64,000 nt of DNA from contig NZ_LMQI01000004.1 of NCBI RefSeq assembly GCF_001424125.1, positions 572,202-636,201 of the forward strand, given 5' to 3'. Under the pieces are notes generated by a model. The model saw only the letters and a list, made by a program, of their open reading frames with translations, ran no database searches and was not told where the DNA came from. Each line of letters starts with the position of its first letter. Positions within the stretch are counted from its first letter, which is position 1. Below are positions 33,784 to 43,454 of the stretch, piece after piece. A program made the position numbers and the translations under genes. The stretch is from Cellulomonas sp. Leaf395 (GTDB lineage: Bacteria > Actinomycetota > Actinomycetes > Actinomycetales > Cellulomonadaceae).

Positions 33784-35051
33784 CAGTCGTGCACCGTGCC
33801 GTCCTTGAGCCGGTTGAACGGCAGGTACGCCGCCTGGTACGGGTACCGCGCGGCCGCGTCGTCGTCGTAGGTGACGCCGAGACCGGGCGCCTCACCGGGG
33901 TGCAGGTAGCCGTCCTCGAACGTGAACGTCTGCCGGAACACCTCGTCGGAGCGGGCGCCGTGCTGCATGTACTCCTGGATGCCGAAGTTGTGGATCGCCA
34001 GGTCCAGGTGCAGAGCCGCGGCCATGCCGACGGGGGAGATGTCGGTCGGTCCGTGGATGCCGGACTTGATCTGGTACTGCGCGGCGAAGTCGAGGATCTT
34101 GCGCAGCGCGCTGATGCCGCCGGTGTGCGTGACGGCGGAGCGGACGTAGTCGATGAGCTGCTCGCGGACCAACGTCTGGTAGTCCCACACGGTGTTGAAC
34201 ACCTCGCCGATCGCCAGCGGCGTGGTCGTGTGCTGCCGGACCAGCCGCAGCGCCTCCTGATTCTCCGCGGGCGTGCAGTCCTCGAGCCAGAACAGGTCGT
34301 ACGGCTCGAGGTCCTTGCCGAGGCGGGCCGCCTGGATCGGGGTCATCCGGTGGTGCCCGTCGTGCAGGAGGGGGACCTCAGGGCCGAACTCGTTGCGCAC
34401 GGCCGCGAACACCGCGGGGATGTGCCGCAGGTAAGCGCGGGTGTCCCAGTCCTCCTCGGCCGGCAGCGGGGCGCGCTGGGCGGGCTCGTAGTCGTAGCGG
34501 CCCGACGACGACGGCTGCGCGGCGACCCCGTAGACGGCGTCGATGCCCGGGACAGAGGTCTGCACCCGGATGGAGCGGAAACCCTGCTCCTGGTGGTGTC
34601 GGATCGAGTCGAACAGCTCGGGCAGGTCCCGGCCGCTCGCGTGGCCGTATGCCATGATCCCGGTCCGGCTCGCCCCGCCGAGCAGCTGGTACAGCGGCAG
34701 CCCGGCGATCTTCGCCTTGATGTCCCACAGGGCCACGTCGACCGCGGCGATCGCCGCCATGGTCACCGGGCCCCGCCGCCAGTACGCCGAGCGGTAGAGG
34801 AACTGCCAGGTGTCCTCGATGCGGTGCGCGTCCCGCCCGAGCAGGAGCGGCACCACGTGGTCGGACAAGTACGACGCCACCGACAGCTCGCGGCCGTTCA
34901 GCGTCGCGTCCCCGAGCCCGACCACTCCGTCCTGCGTGGTGATCCGCAGCGTGACGAAGTTGCGGTCCGGGCTGGTGACCAGCACCTCCGCCGACCGGAT
35001 CGCGGTCCCTCGGTCGGTGGCGGGGGCGAGGTCGCCCGGCTGCGTGCTCAT
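33780..35051 (-). CDS. manD: D-mannonate dehydratase (ManD, enolase superfamily)
   Basis: A 423-residue enolase-superfamily enzyme of the ManD/RspA type, which dehydrates D-mannonate to 2-keto-3-deoxygluconate. Metal ligands fit Asp231 (LLHDGHH, with His233), Glu257 (FWLEDC) and Glu283 (AIGEVF); the catalytic His334 is in [12 protein letters not shown], and IMAYGHASG and [10 protein letters not shown] match ManD. Some family members are only weakly active or act on gluconate, but a uronate pathway with uxaC, uxuB, kdgK and eda in the same region supports mannonate. It is divergent from a lacI gene with a perfect 10-bp operator core between them. Confidence 0.88.
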   Translation of the reverse strand: MSTQPGDLAPATDRGTAIRSAEVLVTSPDRNFVTLRITTQDGVVGLGDATLNGRELSVASYLSDHVVPLLLGRDAHRIEDTWQFLYRSAYWRRGPVTMAAIAAVDVALWDIKAKIAGLPLYQLLGGASRTGIMAYGHASGRDLPELFDSIRHHQEQGFRSIRVQTSVPGIDAVYGVAAQPSSSGRYDYEPAQRAPLPAEEDWDTRAYLRHIPAVFAAVRNEFGPEVPLLHDGHHRMTPIQAARLGKDLEPYDLFWLEDCTPAENQEALRLVRQHTTTPLAIGEVFNTVWDYQTLVREQLIDYVRSAVTHTGGISALRKILDFAAQYQIKSGIHGPTDISPVGMAAALHLDLAIHNFGIQEYMQHGARSDEVFRQTFTFEDGYLHPGEAPGLGVTYDDDAAARYPYQAAYLPFNRLKDGTVHDW

Positions 35052-35136
35052 GCGTGCTCCGATCCGCCGACGACGTCGTCCGCGCTGCTCCAGTACGTGC
35101 TCCGCGCTCCACCGTAGGGGGTCGCGAGGCGGAGGA

Positions 35137-35146
35137 CAAACGTTTG
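35137..35146. promoter_or_regulatory. LacI-type operator CAAACGTTTG before manD
   Basis: A perfect 10-bp palindrome centred on CG, 86 bp upstream of manD and 88 bp before the divergent lacI start. The centre-CG layout matches LacI-family sites. Confidence 0.65.
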
Positions 35147-35233
35147 CCGGTTGTTGCCAGATCCGCACCGGACCGCCACGATGGGAGCGCCCCGCCGGTC
35201 GGCAGGGCACCGGAGACGCTCGACGAGGACCCA

Positions 35234-36238
35234 TTGACCAGGCCACCCACCCTCCGCGACGTCGCGGCCGCCAGCGGCGTGGCCATCTCGACCGCGTCCC
35301 GCGCCCTGACCAAGCCGGGCCGGGTCAACGAGCGCACCGCCACGCGCGTCCGCGAGGCGGCGCTTCAGCTGGGCTACTCGCCGAGCCCGTCGGGCCGGGC
35401 CCTGAGCTCGGGCCGCACGCGCATGGTCGCGCTCGTCGTCCCCGACGTCACCAACCCCTACTTCTTCGGGATCGTGCGCGGCACCGCGGCCCGGCTCCGC
35501 GCCGACGGCTACGTGCACGTCCTGGTCGACGCCGAGGAGTCGGTCGAGGCGGAGGAGCGTGCGCTGCGCGCGCTGCGCCCCACGGTCGACGGGGCCGTCC
35601 TGGCGGCCTCCCGGCTGAACGACGACCGGCTGACGTCCTGGTCGCTCGAGTTCCCCATGGTCACCGTGAACCGCCCGGTGCCCGGCCAGTCCGGGGTCCT
35701 CGTCGACACCGCCGGCGGCACCGGCCAGGCGCTCGCCCACCTGGCCTCGCTCGGGCATCGTCGCGTCGCCTACGCGGGCGGCCCGCGCGCGTCCTGGTCC
35801 GACCGCCGCCGGCGCGCGGTCCTGCGCACGGCCGCCAAGCGGCTGGGCGTCGAGGTCGTCGGCCTGGGGCCGTTCGCCCCGCGCCGTGAGGACGGGGCGG
35901 CCGCGGCTGACGCCGTCCTGCACGCCGACGTCACCGCGGTCCTGGCATTCGACGACCTGCTCGCGTTCGGCATCCTCGACCGGCTGGCGGAACGGGCCGT
36001 CGACGTGCCCGGGGCGATGAGCGTCGTCGGCTGCGACGACGTCTTCGGCGCCGACCTGGTCCGGCCCGGTCTGACGACGATCGCGGCCCCGCTGGAGCGT
36101 GCCGGGCACGCGGCGGCCGACCTCCTGCTGGCGCGCCTGGACCCCACCCACCCGGGCGGCACCGTGACGGTCGAGCTGCCCACGCACCTCGTCGTCCGGG
36201 GCTCCACCGGCACCGCACCCCTGCGCGTCGTACGCTGA
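35234..36238 (+). CDS. LacI-family regulator (probable manD regulator), TTG start
   Basis: A 334-residue LacI protein. The helix-turn-helix [20 protein letters not shown] begins four residues after a TTG codon at 35234 that follows GAGGA at 35225-35229; no ATG or GTG fits, and earlier in-frame codons run through the operator, so TTG is taken as the start. The effector domain shows [36 protein letters not shown] and [20 protein letters not shown]. It is divergent from manD and closely similar in layout to the uxaC-linked regulator. Confidence 0.85.
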   Translation: MTRPPTLRDVAAASGVAISTASRALTKPGRVNERTATRVREAALQLGYSPSPSGRALSSGRTRMVALVVPDVTNPYFFGIVRGTAARLRADGYVHVLVDAEESVEAEERALRALRPTVDGAVLAASRLNDDRLTSWSLEFPMVTVNRPVPGQSGVLVDTAGGTGQALAHLASLGHRRVAYAGGPRASWSDRRRRAVLRTAAKRLGVEVVGLGPFAPRREDGAAAADAVLHADVTAVLAFDDLLAFGILDRLAERAVDVPGAMSVVGCDDVFGADLVRPGLTTIAAPLERAGHAAADLLLARLDPTHPGGTVTVELPTHLVVRGSTGTAPLRVVR

Positions 36239-36252
36239 CCACCACAAACACC

Positions 36253-37263
36253 GTGACGGAGCCCGTCCGCAGCCACGAGGATGCGCGGATGCTCCCCCTC
36301 CCCGAGATCGCCCGTGTCGCCGCGACCGTCGACCCGTCGTGGCGCAGCCCGGTGGCCGACGCGGTCGCCGACGCGTGGGGGATCGCCCCCGGCGCCGCCC
36401 GCTGGCTGCGCTCGAGCGCGACCCACGTGTTCGTCGTCCCGCCCGACGGCGACCCCCGTGGCGTGCTGTTCGTGCGCTTCGTCCCGGCGTCGCTGCGGAC
36501 GGTCCGGGACCTCGAGGCACCGGCCCGCCTGCTCGGGGCCTGGTCCGAGCACGGCGGGACCGTGGCGCCACTGCCGTCGGGGGCCGGTCTGCTCGTCGAG
36601 ACGGTCCCGACGGCGCTCGGCACGATGCACGCCACCGTCGTGCCCGCCGCGCAGGGGGAGGAGCTCGAGCTCGAGGACCTGACGTCGTCGCTCGCGCAGT
36701 CCTGGGGTGCTGCCCTGGCGCGTTTGCACCGGGACGCCCCGCCGCTGACCGCCGCCGACGAGCCACCGCCGCTCGACCTCGATGCCCTCGACGACGACCC
36801 CGACGTGCTGGCGTCCGCCCGCGCTGTCCTGGCCGAGGTCGATCGGGCCGACCATCCCCGGGGCACCCTGCACGGGGACTTCGAGCTGGACAACATGCGC
36901 TGGGCCGACGGCCGGCCCACGGCGTTCGACGCGGACGAGGCGCGCACGGGCCCGTTCGTGCAGGACATCGCCGCCGCGGTCCGCGACCTGGTCGGTGATT
37001 CACCCGGGCGGGTCGAGCACCGGACGCTCCTCGCGGACTTCCTGACCGGCTACCGCCGTGTCCGGCACCTCGAGTACGACGAGGTTGCCGCCCTCGAGCT
37101 CCACGGTGCGGCGGTGGCCGTCCGTGGGCTGGTCGCGCTCGCGCACCTGGAGGTCGACGCCGTCGCGGACGAGGAGCCGTGGGCGGTCGGGCTGCGGGCG
37201 ACCCTGGTCGAGCACCGGCAGAGGTTGCGCGCCCGTGTCCTGGCAGTCACGGTGGCCCGATGA
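36253..37263 (+). CDS. Aminoglycoside phosphotransferase-like (APH) kinase fold protein
   Basis: A 336-residue protein with the APH/choline-kinase signature TLHGDFELDNMRW (catalytic Asp in HGDF, metal Asn) and a following Asp-x-Asp-like AFDADEA. The N-terminal lobe is shortened and divergent. Such proteins phosphorylate small hydroxylated compounds; the substrate is unknown and the name does not imply drug resistance. GTG at 36253, 15 bp after lacI; ATG at 36289 is an alternative giving 324 residues. Its stop overlaps the deaminase start (ATGA). Confidence 0.72.
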   Translation: MTEPVRSHEDARMLPLPEIARVAATVDPSWRSPVADAVADAWGIAPGAARWLRSSATHVFVVPPDGDPRGVLFVRFVPASLRTVRDLEAPARLLGAWSEHGGTVAPLPSGAGLLVETVPTALGTMHATVVPAAQGEELELEDLTSSLAQSWGAALARLHRDAPPLTAADEPPPLDLDALDDDPDVLASARAVLAEVDRADHPRGTLHGDFELDNMRWADGRPTAFDADEARTGPFVQDIAAAVRDLVGDSPGRVEHRTLLADFLTGYRRVRHLEYDEVAALELHGAAVAVRGLVALAHLEVDAVADEEPWAVGLRATLVEHRQRLRARVLAVTVAR

Positions 37264-37742
37264 CGCTCTCCGAGGTCGACCTGATCCACCTCAGCCGCGC
37301 GGTCGAGCTCGCCCGCGAGGCCCTCGAGGACGGCGATGGGCCCTACGGCTCCGTCCTGGTCGACGCGGCCGGACAGGTCCGGTTCGAGGACCGCAACCGC
37401 GTCAAGGAGGGCGACGAGACCCGCCACCCCGAGCTTGAGATCGCCCGCTGGTCCGCGAACCACCTGACGCCCGACGAGCGCGCCGCGTCGACCGTCTACA
37501 CCTCCGGCGAGCACTGCCCGATGTGCGCCGCGGCGCACGCCTGGGTCGGCCTGGGCCGGATCGTCTACGCGGCGTCCTCCGCGCAGATCAGCGGCTGGCG
37601 CGCGGGCTGGGGCCTTCCGCCGGGCCCCGTCGCAGCCCTGCCGATCACCGTCGTCGCCCCGGCGATCCCGGTCGAGGGGCCCGTCGACTCGCTCGTCGAC
37701 GAGGTCCACGACCTGATCCGCCGCAACCACGGCATCGACTGA
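37260..37742 (+). CDS. Nucleoside/cytidine deaminase-like zinc hydrolase
   Basis: A 160-residue member of the CMP/dCMP deaminase superfamily. The zinc site is HPELEI (His ligand and catalytic Glu) and HCPMCAAAHAW (two Cys); the usual Pro before the first Cys is replaced by His. Related proteins deaminate guanine, cytosine or tRNA adenosine; the short length suggests a free base or nucleoside. It overlaps the APH-like gene (ATGA), forming a two- or three-gene operon downstream of lacI. Confidence 0.78.
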   Translation: MTLSEVDLIHLSRAVELAREALEDGDGPYGSVLVDAAGQVRFEDRNRVKEGDETRHPELEIARWSANHLTPDERAASTVYTSGEHCPMCAAAHAWVGLGRIVYAASSAQISGWRAGWGLPPGPVAALPITVVAPAIPVEGPVDSLVDEVHDLIRRNHGID

Positions 37743-37817
37743 CCTCGTTCCGTCAAGCACGTCGGCACGTCGAGGTCGCGCGTCGAGCTGGTCCGGGCGC
37801 GCGGTCGGTGACGCGCG

Positions 37818-39833
37818 TCAGGCCGACTCGGGCACTCCGTTCAGCGCAGCGAGGAGCCCCGGGCCGTGCCGCTCGAGCTTGGTCGCGCCCACCCCGCTGA
37901 TCCCGCCGAGCGCCTCCAGCGACGTCGGCCGCTGCGTCACCACCTCACGCAGCGTCGCGTCGTGGAACACCACGTACGCGGGGACGCCCTGCTCCTTGGC
38001 CACCGCGGCACGCCAGGCTCGCAGCACCTCGAACAGCTCCAGGGCATCGTCCGACAGGTCTGCGGCGGCGGTTGCCCGGGCGCCGCGCGTCCCCCGCGTC
38101 CGCACGACCTTCTCGGTCTCCCGCCGCAGCCGCACCTCGCGGTCCCCGCGCAGCACGTCCGCGCTGTCGGGAGCCAGACGCAGGGTGCCGTACCCGTCGG
38201 AGTCCACACCGAGCAGCTCCATGGCCAGCAGCTGCCGCACGACGCCGCGCCACTCCCCGTCGGACAGGTCCTGCCCGACCCCGAACGTGCTGAGGTCCTG
38301 GTGCCCGAGCTGCGTGACGCGCGGTGTCACCTTGCCGCGCAGGATGTCGACCAGGTGCCCGACGCCGTACCGCTGCCCGCGCTGCTCCAGGCGGACGACC
38401 GTCGACAGCAGCTTCTGCGCCGCGACGGTCCCGTCCCACGACTCCGGCGGCGTCAGGCAGGTGTCGCAGTTGCCGCACGGCTGCGACGTCTGACCGAAGT
38501 AGTTGAGCAGCTGCACCCGGCGGCACGACACGGTCTCGCAGAGCGCGAGCATCGCGTCCAGGTGGGCGGTCAGCCGGCGCTTGTGGGCGGCGTCGCCCTC
38601 GGACGTGTCGATCATCCGGCGCTGCTGCACCACGTCGGCGAGCCCGTAGGCGAGCCAGGCCGTGGAGGGCAGCCCGTCACGTCCGGCGCGGCCGGTCTCC
38701 TGGTAGTAGCCCTCGACGGACTTCGGCAGGTCCAGGTGCGCGACGAACCGGACGTCGGGCTTGTCGATGCCCATCCCGAACGCGATGGTCGCGACCATCA
38801 CGATCCCGTCCTCGCGCAGGAACCTCGACTGGTTCCGTGCCCGCACCTGCCGGTCGAGGCCCGCGTGGTACGGCAGCGCGGTCACGCCGTGGTCCACCAG
38901 GAACTGCGCCGTCTGCTCGACCGAGTTCCGCGAGAGGCAGTAGACGATGCCCGCGTCGCCCTCGTGCTCGGTGCGCAGCAGGTTGAGCAGCTGGTCGCGC
39001 GGCTTGTCCTTGGGCGCGATCCGGTACTGGATGTTGGGCCGGTCGAAGCTGGCGACGAAGTGCTTGGCGTCCCCGAGCTGCAGCCGCTGCGCGATCTCCG
39101 CGTGGGTCTGCTCGGTGGCGGTGGCAGTCAGAGCGATCCGCGGGACCTCGGGCCAGCGCTCGTGCAGCATCGACAGCTGGAGGTAGTCGGGCCGGAAGTC
39201 GTGCCCCCACTGGGACACGCAGTGCGCCTCGTCGATGGCGAACAGCGAGACCGTCCCGCGGTCCAGCAGCTCGATGGTCTCCCGCACCCGCAGGCGCTCG
39301 GGCGCCAGGTACAGCAGGTCGAGCTCGCCGGCGAGGTAGGCGTCCTCGACCTTCCGGCGCTCGAAGGACTGCTGCGTCGAGTTGAGGAACCCGGCCCGCA
39401 CCCCCAGCGCGGACAGGGCGTCCACCTGGTCCTGCATGAGGGCGATCAGGGGGGAGACCACGACCCCGGTGCCCTGCCGGACCAGCGCGGGGACCTGGTA
39501 GCAGAGCGACTTGCCGCCGCCCGTCGGCATGAGCACGAGTGCATCACCGCCGCGCACGACGGTGTCGATGATCTCGGCCTGCTCGCCCCGGAAGGCGTCG
39601 TACCCCCACACCGTGTGCAGCACCTCGGCCGCGGCAGCCAGGGCGGCCTCCGGGTCGAGGACCTGCGCCACCTCGCGCGGGATGTCCGGTCGCGGCGGGG
39701 GAGCGGACCGAGCACCACGGACCGACGCCGCCGACGGCTCGTGCTCGGGCGGTGCGGCGTCGTAGAACGGGTCGAACGGCGGCTCCTCGTCCAGAGGCCA
39801 GTCCGGTACGTCGCTACCCCACCCGTCAGTCAC
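37818..39833 (-). CDS. recQ: ATP-dependent DNA helicase RecQ
   Basis: A 671-residue RecQ helicase unwinding DNA 3'-5' in repair and recombination. Order: an acidic N-terminal extension (1-65), helicase domain with PTGGGKS at 103-109 and DEAH at 201-204, [25 protein letters not shown] and [10 protein letters not shown], the zinc-binding cysteines around [12 protein letters not shown] and CGNCDTC, the winged helix, and a C-terminal HRDC domain with the helix-hairpin [19 protein letters not shown] at 39833 was chosen because a longer frame would overlap the divergent SDR promoter. Confidence 0.93.
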   Translation of the reverse strand: MTDGWGSDVPDWPLDEEPPFDPFYDAAPPEHEPSAASVRGARSAPPPRPDIPREVAQVLDPEAALAAAAEVLHTVWGYDAFRGEQAEIIDTVVRGGDALVLMPTGGGKSLCYQVPALVRQGTGVVVSPLIALMQDQVDALSALGVRAGFLNSTQQSFERRKVEDAYLAGELDLLYLAPERLRVRETIELLDRGTVSLFAIDEAHCVSQWGHDFRPDYLQLSMLHERWPEVPRIALTATATEQTHAEIAQRLQLGDAKHFVASFDRPNIQYRIAPKDKPRDQLLNLLRTEHEGDAGIVYCLSRNSVEQTAQFLVDHGVTALPYHAGLDRQVRARNQSRFLREDGIVMVATIAFGMGIDKPDVRFVAHLDLPKSVEGYYQETGRAGRDGLPSTAWLAYGLADVVQQRRMIDTSEGDAAHKRRLTAHLDAMLALCETVSCRRVQLLNYFGQTSQPCGNCDTCLTPPESWDGTVAAQKLLSTVVRLEQRGQRYGVGHLVDILRGKVTPRVTQLGHQDLSTFGVGQDLSDGEWRGVVRQLLAMELLGVDSDGYGTLRLAPDSADVLRGDREVRLRRETEKVVRTRGTRGARATAAADLSDDALELFEVLRAWRAAVAKEQGVPAYVVFHDATLREVVTQRPTSLEALGGISGVGATKLERHGPGLLAALNGVPESA

Positions 39834-39934
39834 GCGGCACACCCTACGTCCGACCGCCGACGTGTCGGCCGGGTCCTCCACAGTGCCGAGCACGGCGCCG
39901 CGCAACGACCCCGGGTCGTCCGTAGGGTGGGCGC

Positions 39935-40729
39935 ATGGCAACCGCACTCATCACCGGCGCGTCCGCAGGCCTGGGCCTGGAGTTCGCCTGGCAGCTGGCC
40001 ACGGCCAAGCACGACGTCGTCCTGGTCGCACGCAACGAGGAGCGGCTGAACCGCCTCGCCGCCCAGCTCGAGGCCGCGGCCGGCATCCGCGCCGAGGTGC
40101 TCGCCGCCGACCTGTCCGACCGCGCCGACGTCGAACGCGTCGCCGACCGGCTGCGCGCCACCGAGCGCCCCGTCGGTCTGCTGGTGAACAACGCCGGCCT
40201 GGGCCTGAACCAGCGCTTCGTCCCCGGCAGCCTGGCGGACGAGGAGACGGCGCTCGCGCTCATGGTCACCGCGGTGATGGTCCTCTCGCACGCGGCCGCG
40301 GGCGCGATGGTGTCGCGGGGCCGTGGGGCGATCCTGAACGTCGCGTCGGTCGCCGCCCTGCTCACGTCGGGCACGTACTCCGCGCACAAGGCCTGGGTCC
40401 GGGTGTTCACCGAGAGCCTCGCCGTCGAGCTGCGCGGCACCGGCGTCACCGCCACGTCGCTGAACCCGGGCTTCGTGCACACGGAGTTCCACGAGCGCGG
40501 CGAGATCGACATGACCGCCTACCCCGAGATCGCGTGGCTGAATGCGGAGGACGTGGTGGCCACCGGCCTTGCAGACGTCCGCCGCGGCGCCGTCCTGTCC
40601 ACCCCCAGCCTGCGCTACCGGGCACTGTCGGCGGCCGCTCGGCTGGCCCCGCGGTCGGCCATCCGGGCGTTCGGCCGCTACCGCCGCTCGTTCCAGGGCC
40701 AGGACACGGACGCCCCCACCGTCGGCTGA
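39935..40729 (+). CDS. Short-chain dehydrogenase
   Basis: A 264-residue classical SDR with TGASAGLG near residues 8-15, NNAGLGLNQ, the Ser in VASVAAL and Tyr-x3-Lys as YSAHK. The C-terminal helices ([19 protein letters not shown]) suggest loose membrane association as seen in DltE/YqjQ-type SDRs. Substrate unknown. It precedes pyrE by 22 bp and is divergent from recQ. Confidence 0.85.
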   Translation: MATALITGASAGLGLEFAWQLATAKHDVVLVARNEERLNRLAAQLEAAAGIRAEVLAADLSDRADVERVADRLRATERPVGLLVNNAGLGLNQRFVPGSLADEETALALMVTAVMVLSHAAAGAMVSRGRGAILNVASVAALLTSGTYSAHKAWVRVFTESLAVELRGTGVTATSLNPGFVHTEFHERGEIDMTAYPEIAWLNAEDVVATGLADVRRGAVLSTPSLRYRALSAAARLAPRSAIRAFGRYRRSFQGQDTDAPTVG

Positions 40730-40751
40730 CCCGCCCGGTAGCCTGACCGCC

Positions 40752-41327
40752 GTGACTCACGACCTCCCCCCGACGCCCCGCGAGCAGCTGCTCGAGCTCA
40801 TCCGGACCCTCGCGGTCGTGCACGGGAAGGTCACGCTGTCGTCCGGTCGTGAGGCCGACTACTACGTCGACCTGCGCCGCGTCACGCTGCACCACCGCGC
40901 CGCCCCGCTGATCGGGCACCTGCTCCTGGACCGTCTGGAGGAGGTCGGCCTCGGCACCGCGGAGATCGACGCCGTCGGCGGACTGACCCTCGGTGCCGAT
41001 CCCGTCGCGACCGCGCTCCTGCACGCGGCCGCGTCCCGGGGTCAGGACCTCGACGCGTTCGTCGTCCGCAAGGAGGCGAAGGCGCACGGCATGCAGCGTC
41101 GCGTCGAGGGCCCGGACATCGCCGGCCGCAAGGTTGTCATCCTGGAGGACACGTCGACCACGGGCGGCTCGCCCATCACCGCGATCGAGGCGGCGCGCGA
41201 GGCCGGTGCCGAGGTGGTGGGTGCCGCCGTCATCGTGGACCGCGCGACCGGTGCGCAGGCCAAGATCGAGGCGCTCGGCGTCCCGTACCACTACCTGTTC
41301 AGCCTGACCGACCTCGGCCTGGCCTGA
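40752..41327 (+). CDS. pyrE: Orotate phosphoribosyltransferase
   Basis: A 191-residue enzyme of pyrimidine synthesis, converting orotate and PRPP to OMP. The PRPP-binding motif VVILEDTSTTGGS is clear, FVVRKEAKAHGMQRRVEG forms the flexible loop with catalytic Lys and His, and SGREADYYVDLRRV is near the N-terminus. GTG start at 40752. It lies between an SDR gene and a DUF3137-like gene, a common actinobacterial placement. Confidence 0.92.
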   Translation: MTHDLPPTPREQLLELIRTLAVVHGKVTLSSGREADYYVDLRRVTLHHRAAPLIGHLLLDRLEEVGLGTAEIDAVGGLTLGADPVATALLHAAASRGQDLDAFVVRKEAKAHGMQRRVEGPDIAGRKVVILEDTSTTGGSPITAIEAAREAGAEVVGAAVIVDRATGAQAKIEALGVPYHYLFSLTDLGLA

Positions 41328-41334
41328 CCCGACC

Positions 41335-42045
41335 ATGGGCGACGCCCTGTTCGGCGTGCTGATCGTCGGCGGCCTGCTCGTCATCCTCGGACTGTTCTTC
41401 GCCTCGTTCTGGGTGCAGAAGAAGCGCCACGAGCGGTTCCGGGCGTGGGCGCTGCGCAACGGGTGGTCCTATGCCGAGTCGGAGCGGGCGCTCATCGACA
41501 TCTCGGGCGGGCAGCCGTTCGGGCAGGGGAGTGCCCGGCGGGCCATCGAGGTCCTGCGCGGCACCCACGACTCACGACCGGCGCTGTCCTTCACGTACCA
41601 GTGGACCACCGGCAGCGGGAAGAACCGGAGCACCCACCGCGCGCACATCGTCGGGCTGGCCCTGCCGACATACCTGCCGACGGTCGAGGTGACTCCCGAG
41701 GGGATCGGCGCCCGGCTGGCCAAGCTGGTCGGCGCACAGGACGTCCAGTTCGAGTCCGAGGACTTCAACCGCGCGTACCGGGTGGCGGCCACGGACCAGC
41801 GGACCGGGCACGCCATCCTGCACCCGCGGCTCATGGAGCGCCTGCTGCAAGGTGACGCCCTCGGGAACGCGTGGCGGATCGGCGGCACCTGGATCCTGTC
41901 GTGGGAGACCGGCACCACCGACCTGGACCGTCTGGCACCGCGGCTGGGCCTGCTCGCCGCGGTCGTGCGGGCGATCCCGCGGCACGTCTGGCAGGACCAC
42001 GGGTACGACCCGACGCCGACCACGATCGGGCAGCCTGACACCTGA
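41335..42045 (+). CDS. Membrane-anchored DUF3137-like protein
   Basis: A 236-residue protein with one N-terminal membrane helix (LFGVLIVGGLLVILGLFFASF) and a soluble domain with LRGTHDSRPALSFTYQWTTGSG and EDFNRAYRVAATDQRTGHAILHPRLMERLL, as seen in DUF3137 proteins that often neighbour lemA. Function unknown; the soluble part most likely faces the cytoplasm. It starts 7 bp after pyrE and is followed by lemA. Confidence 0.72.
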   Translation: MGDALFGVLIVGGLLVILGLFFASFWVQKKRHERFRAWALRNGWSYAESERALIDISGGQPFGQGSARRAIEVLRGTHDSRPALSFTYQWTTGSGKNRSTHRAHIVGLALPTYLPTVEVTPEGIGARLAKLVGAQDVQFESEDFNRAYRVAATDQRTGHAILHPRLMERLLQGDALGNAWRIGGTWILSWETGTTDLDRLAPRLGLLAAVVRAIPRHVWQDHGYDPTPTTIGQPDT

Positions 42046-42102
42046 CGGCGACCACCCGACGCTACGATCGGCGCACCCGCCCGACCTCCGAGAGGCCCTG
42101 CT

Positions 42103-42672
42103 GTGTCCACCGGTGTCATCGTCCTGATCGTCGTCGCCGTGATCGTCGTGATCGCGCTCATCTGGGCCGTCTCCACGTACAACGGCTTCGTCCGCCTGCG
42201 GAACCTGGTGCAGGAGGCGTGGCGGCAGATCGACGTCGAGCTGCACCGTCGGCACGACCTGATCCCCAACCTGGTGGAGTCGGTCAAGGGCTACGCCGCC
42301 CACGAGCGGGGTGTGTTCGACGAGGTCGCCCGCGCCCGCGCCGCCGCCGCCGGACCGGCCTCGGGGCCGGCGGAGCAGGCCGCCCAGGAGAACCAGCTGA
42401 CGCAGGCGCTCGGCCGGCTGTTCGCCGTGGCGGAGGCCTACCCGGTGCTGCGGGCCAGCGAGAACTTCCAGCAGCTCCAGGCCGAGCTGACCAACACGGA
42501 GGACCGCATCGCGGCGGGCCGCCGGTTCTACAACGCGAACGTCCGTGAGCTGAACACGAAGGTCGAGACGTTCCCGGCGAACATCATCGCCGGCATGTTC
42601 CACGTCGAGCGGGCCGAGTACTTCGAGGTCCAGGAGCCCAGCGTGCGCGCGGCGCCCGAGGTCAGCTTCTAG
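42103..42672 (+). CDS. LemA family protein
   Basis: A 189-residue LemA protein: an N-terminal membrane helix (VIVLIVVAVIVVIALIWAV), then the family's coiled helical domain with YNGFVRLRNLVQEAWRQIDVELHRRHDLIPNLV, ENQLTQALGRLFAVAEAYP, and NTEDRIAAGRRFYNANVRELN. The cellular role is unknown, though it is widely conserved. GTG start at 42103. Its TAG stop shares CTAG with the convergent HAD-IIA gene. Confidence 0.9.
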   Translation: MSTGVIVLIVVAVIVVIALIWAVSTYNGFVRLRNLVQEAWRQIDVELHRRHDLIPNLVESVKGYAAHERGVFDEVARARAAAAGPASGPAEQAAQENQLTQALGRLFAVAEAYPVLRASENFQQLQAELTNTEDRIAAGRRFYNANVRELNTKVETFPANIIAGMFHVERAEYFEVQEPSVRAAPEVSF

Positions 42673-43454
42673 ACCCGACCGACCAGGTCCTGCACCGAGT
42701 CGAGGATCTCCGTCGGCCGGAACGGGAAGCGCTCCACGTCGGCCAGCCGCGTCGATCCGGACAGGACCAGGAACGTGCGCAGCCCGGCCTCGATGCCGGC
42801 GACGACGTCGGTGTCCATCCGGTCGCCGACCATCACGGTGGTCTCGGAGTGCGCGTCGATCCGGTTCAGCGCGGAACGGATCATCATCGGGTTGGGCTTG
42901 CCGACGAAGTACGGCTGACGCCCGGTGGCGGCGCTGATCATCGCCGCGACCGCACCGGTGGCCGGCAGGTCACCGTCGGCCGAGGGCCCGGTGACGTCCG
43001 GGTTGGTGGCGATGAACCGGGCGCCGCCCTGGATCAGGCGGATGGCCTGGGTGATCGCCTCGAAGGAGTACGTGCGCGTCTCGCCGAGGACCACGAAGTC
43101 CGGCTGCGCGGCGGTCAGCGTGTAGCCGGCCTCGTACAGCGCGGTGGTCAGCCCGGCCTCGCCGATCACGTATGCGGAGCCGCCCGGCATCTGGTCGGTG
43201 AGGAACTGCGCGGTGGCCAAGGCCGAGGTCCAGATGGCGTCCTCGGGTACGTCGATCCCGGACGCGGCAAGGCGCGCGCGCAGGTCACGCGTGGTGAAGA
43301 TCGAGTTGTTGGTCAGGATGAGGAACGGGCGGTCCCCTTCGCGGAGCGCCTTGACGAACTCCGCGGCGCCGGGGAGGGCCGTCCCCTCGTGCACGAGCAC
43401 GCCGTCCATGTCGGACAGCCAGGAGCGGATCTCCCTCGGTCCGTGGTGCGTCAC
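42669..43454 (-). CDS. HAD-IIA family hydrolase (NagD-like)
   Basis: A 261-residue phosphatase with motif I SDMDGVLVHE, motif II LTNNS, motif III Lys in VGKPNP and motif IV VGDRMDTDV, and the IIA cap between motifs II and III. NagD-type enzymes dephosphorylate nucleoside monophosphates and sugar phosphates. GTG at 43454 overlaps the DedA stop (GTGA), so it is translationally coupled to that membrane protein. Confidence 0.88.
   Translation of the reverse strand: MTHHGPREIRSWLSDMDGVLVHEGTALPGAAEFVKALREGDRPFLILTNNSIFTTRDLRARLAASGIDVPEDAIWTSALATAQFLTDQMPGGSAYVIGEAGLTTALYEAGYTLTAAQPDFVVLGETRTYSFEAITQAIRLIQGGARFIATNPDVTGPSADGDLPATGAVAAMISAATGRQPYFVGKPNPMMIRSALNRIDAHSETTVMVGDRMDTDVVAGIEAGLRTFLVLSGSTRLADVERFPFRPTEILDSVQDLVGRV

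Noticed and set aside
36253..37263. Antibiotic resistance gene (aminoglycoside phosphotransferase)
   Set aside because: Only the kinase fold signature is shared; context is catabolic and the N-lobe is divergent.
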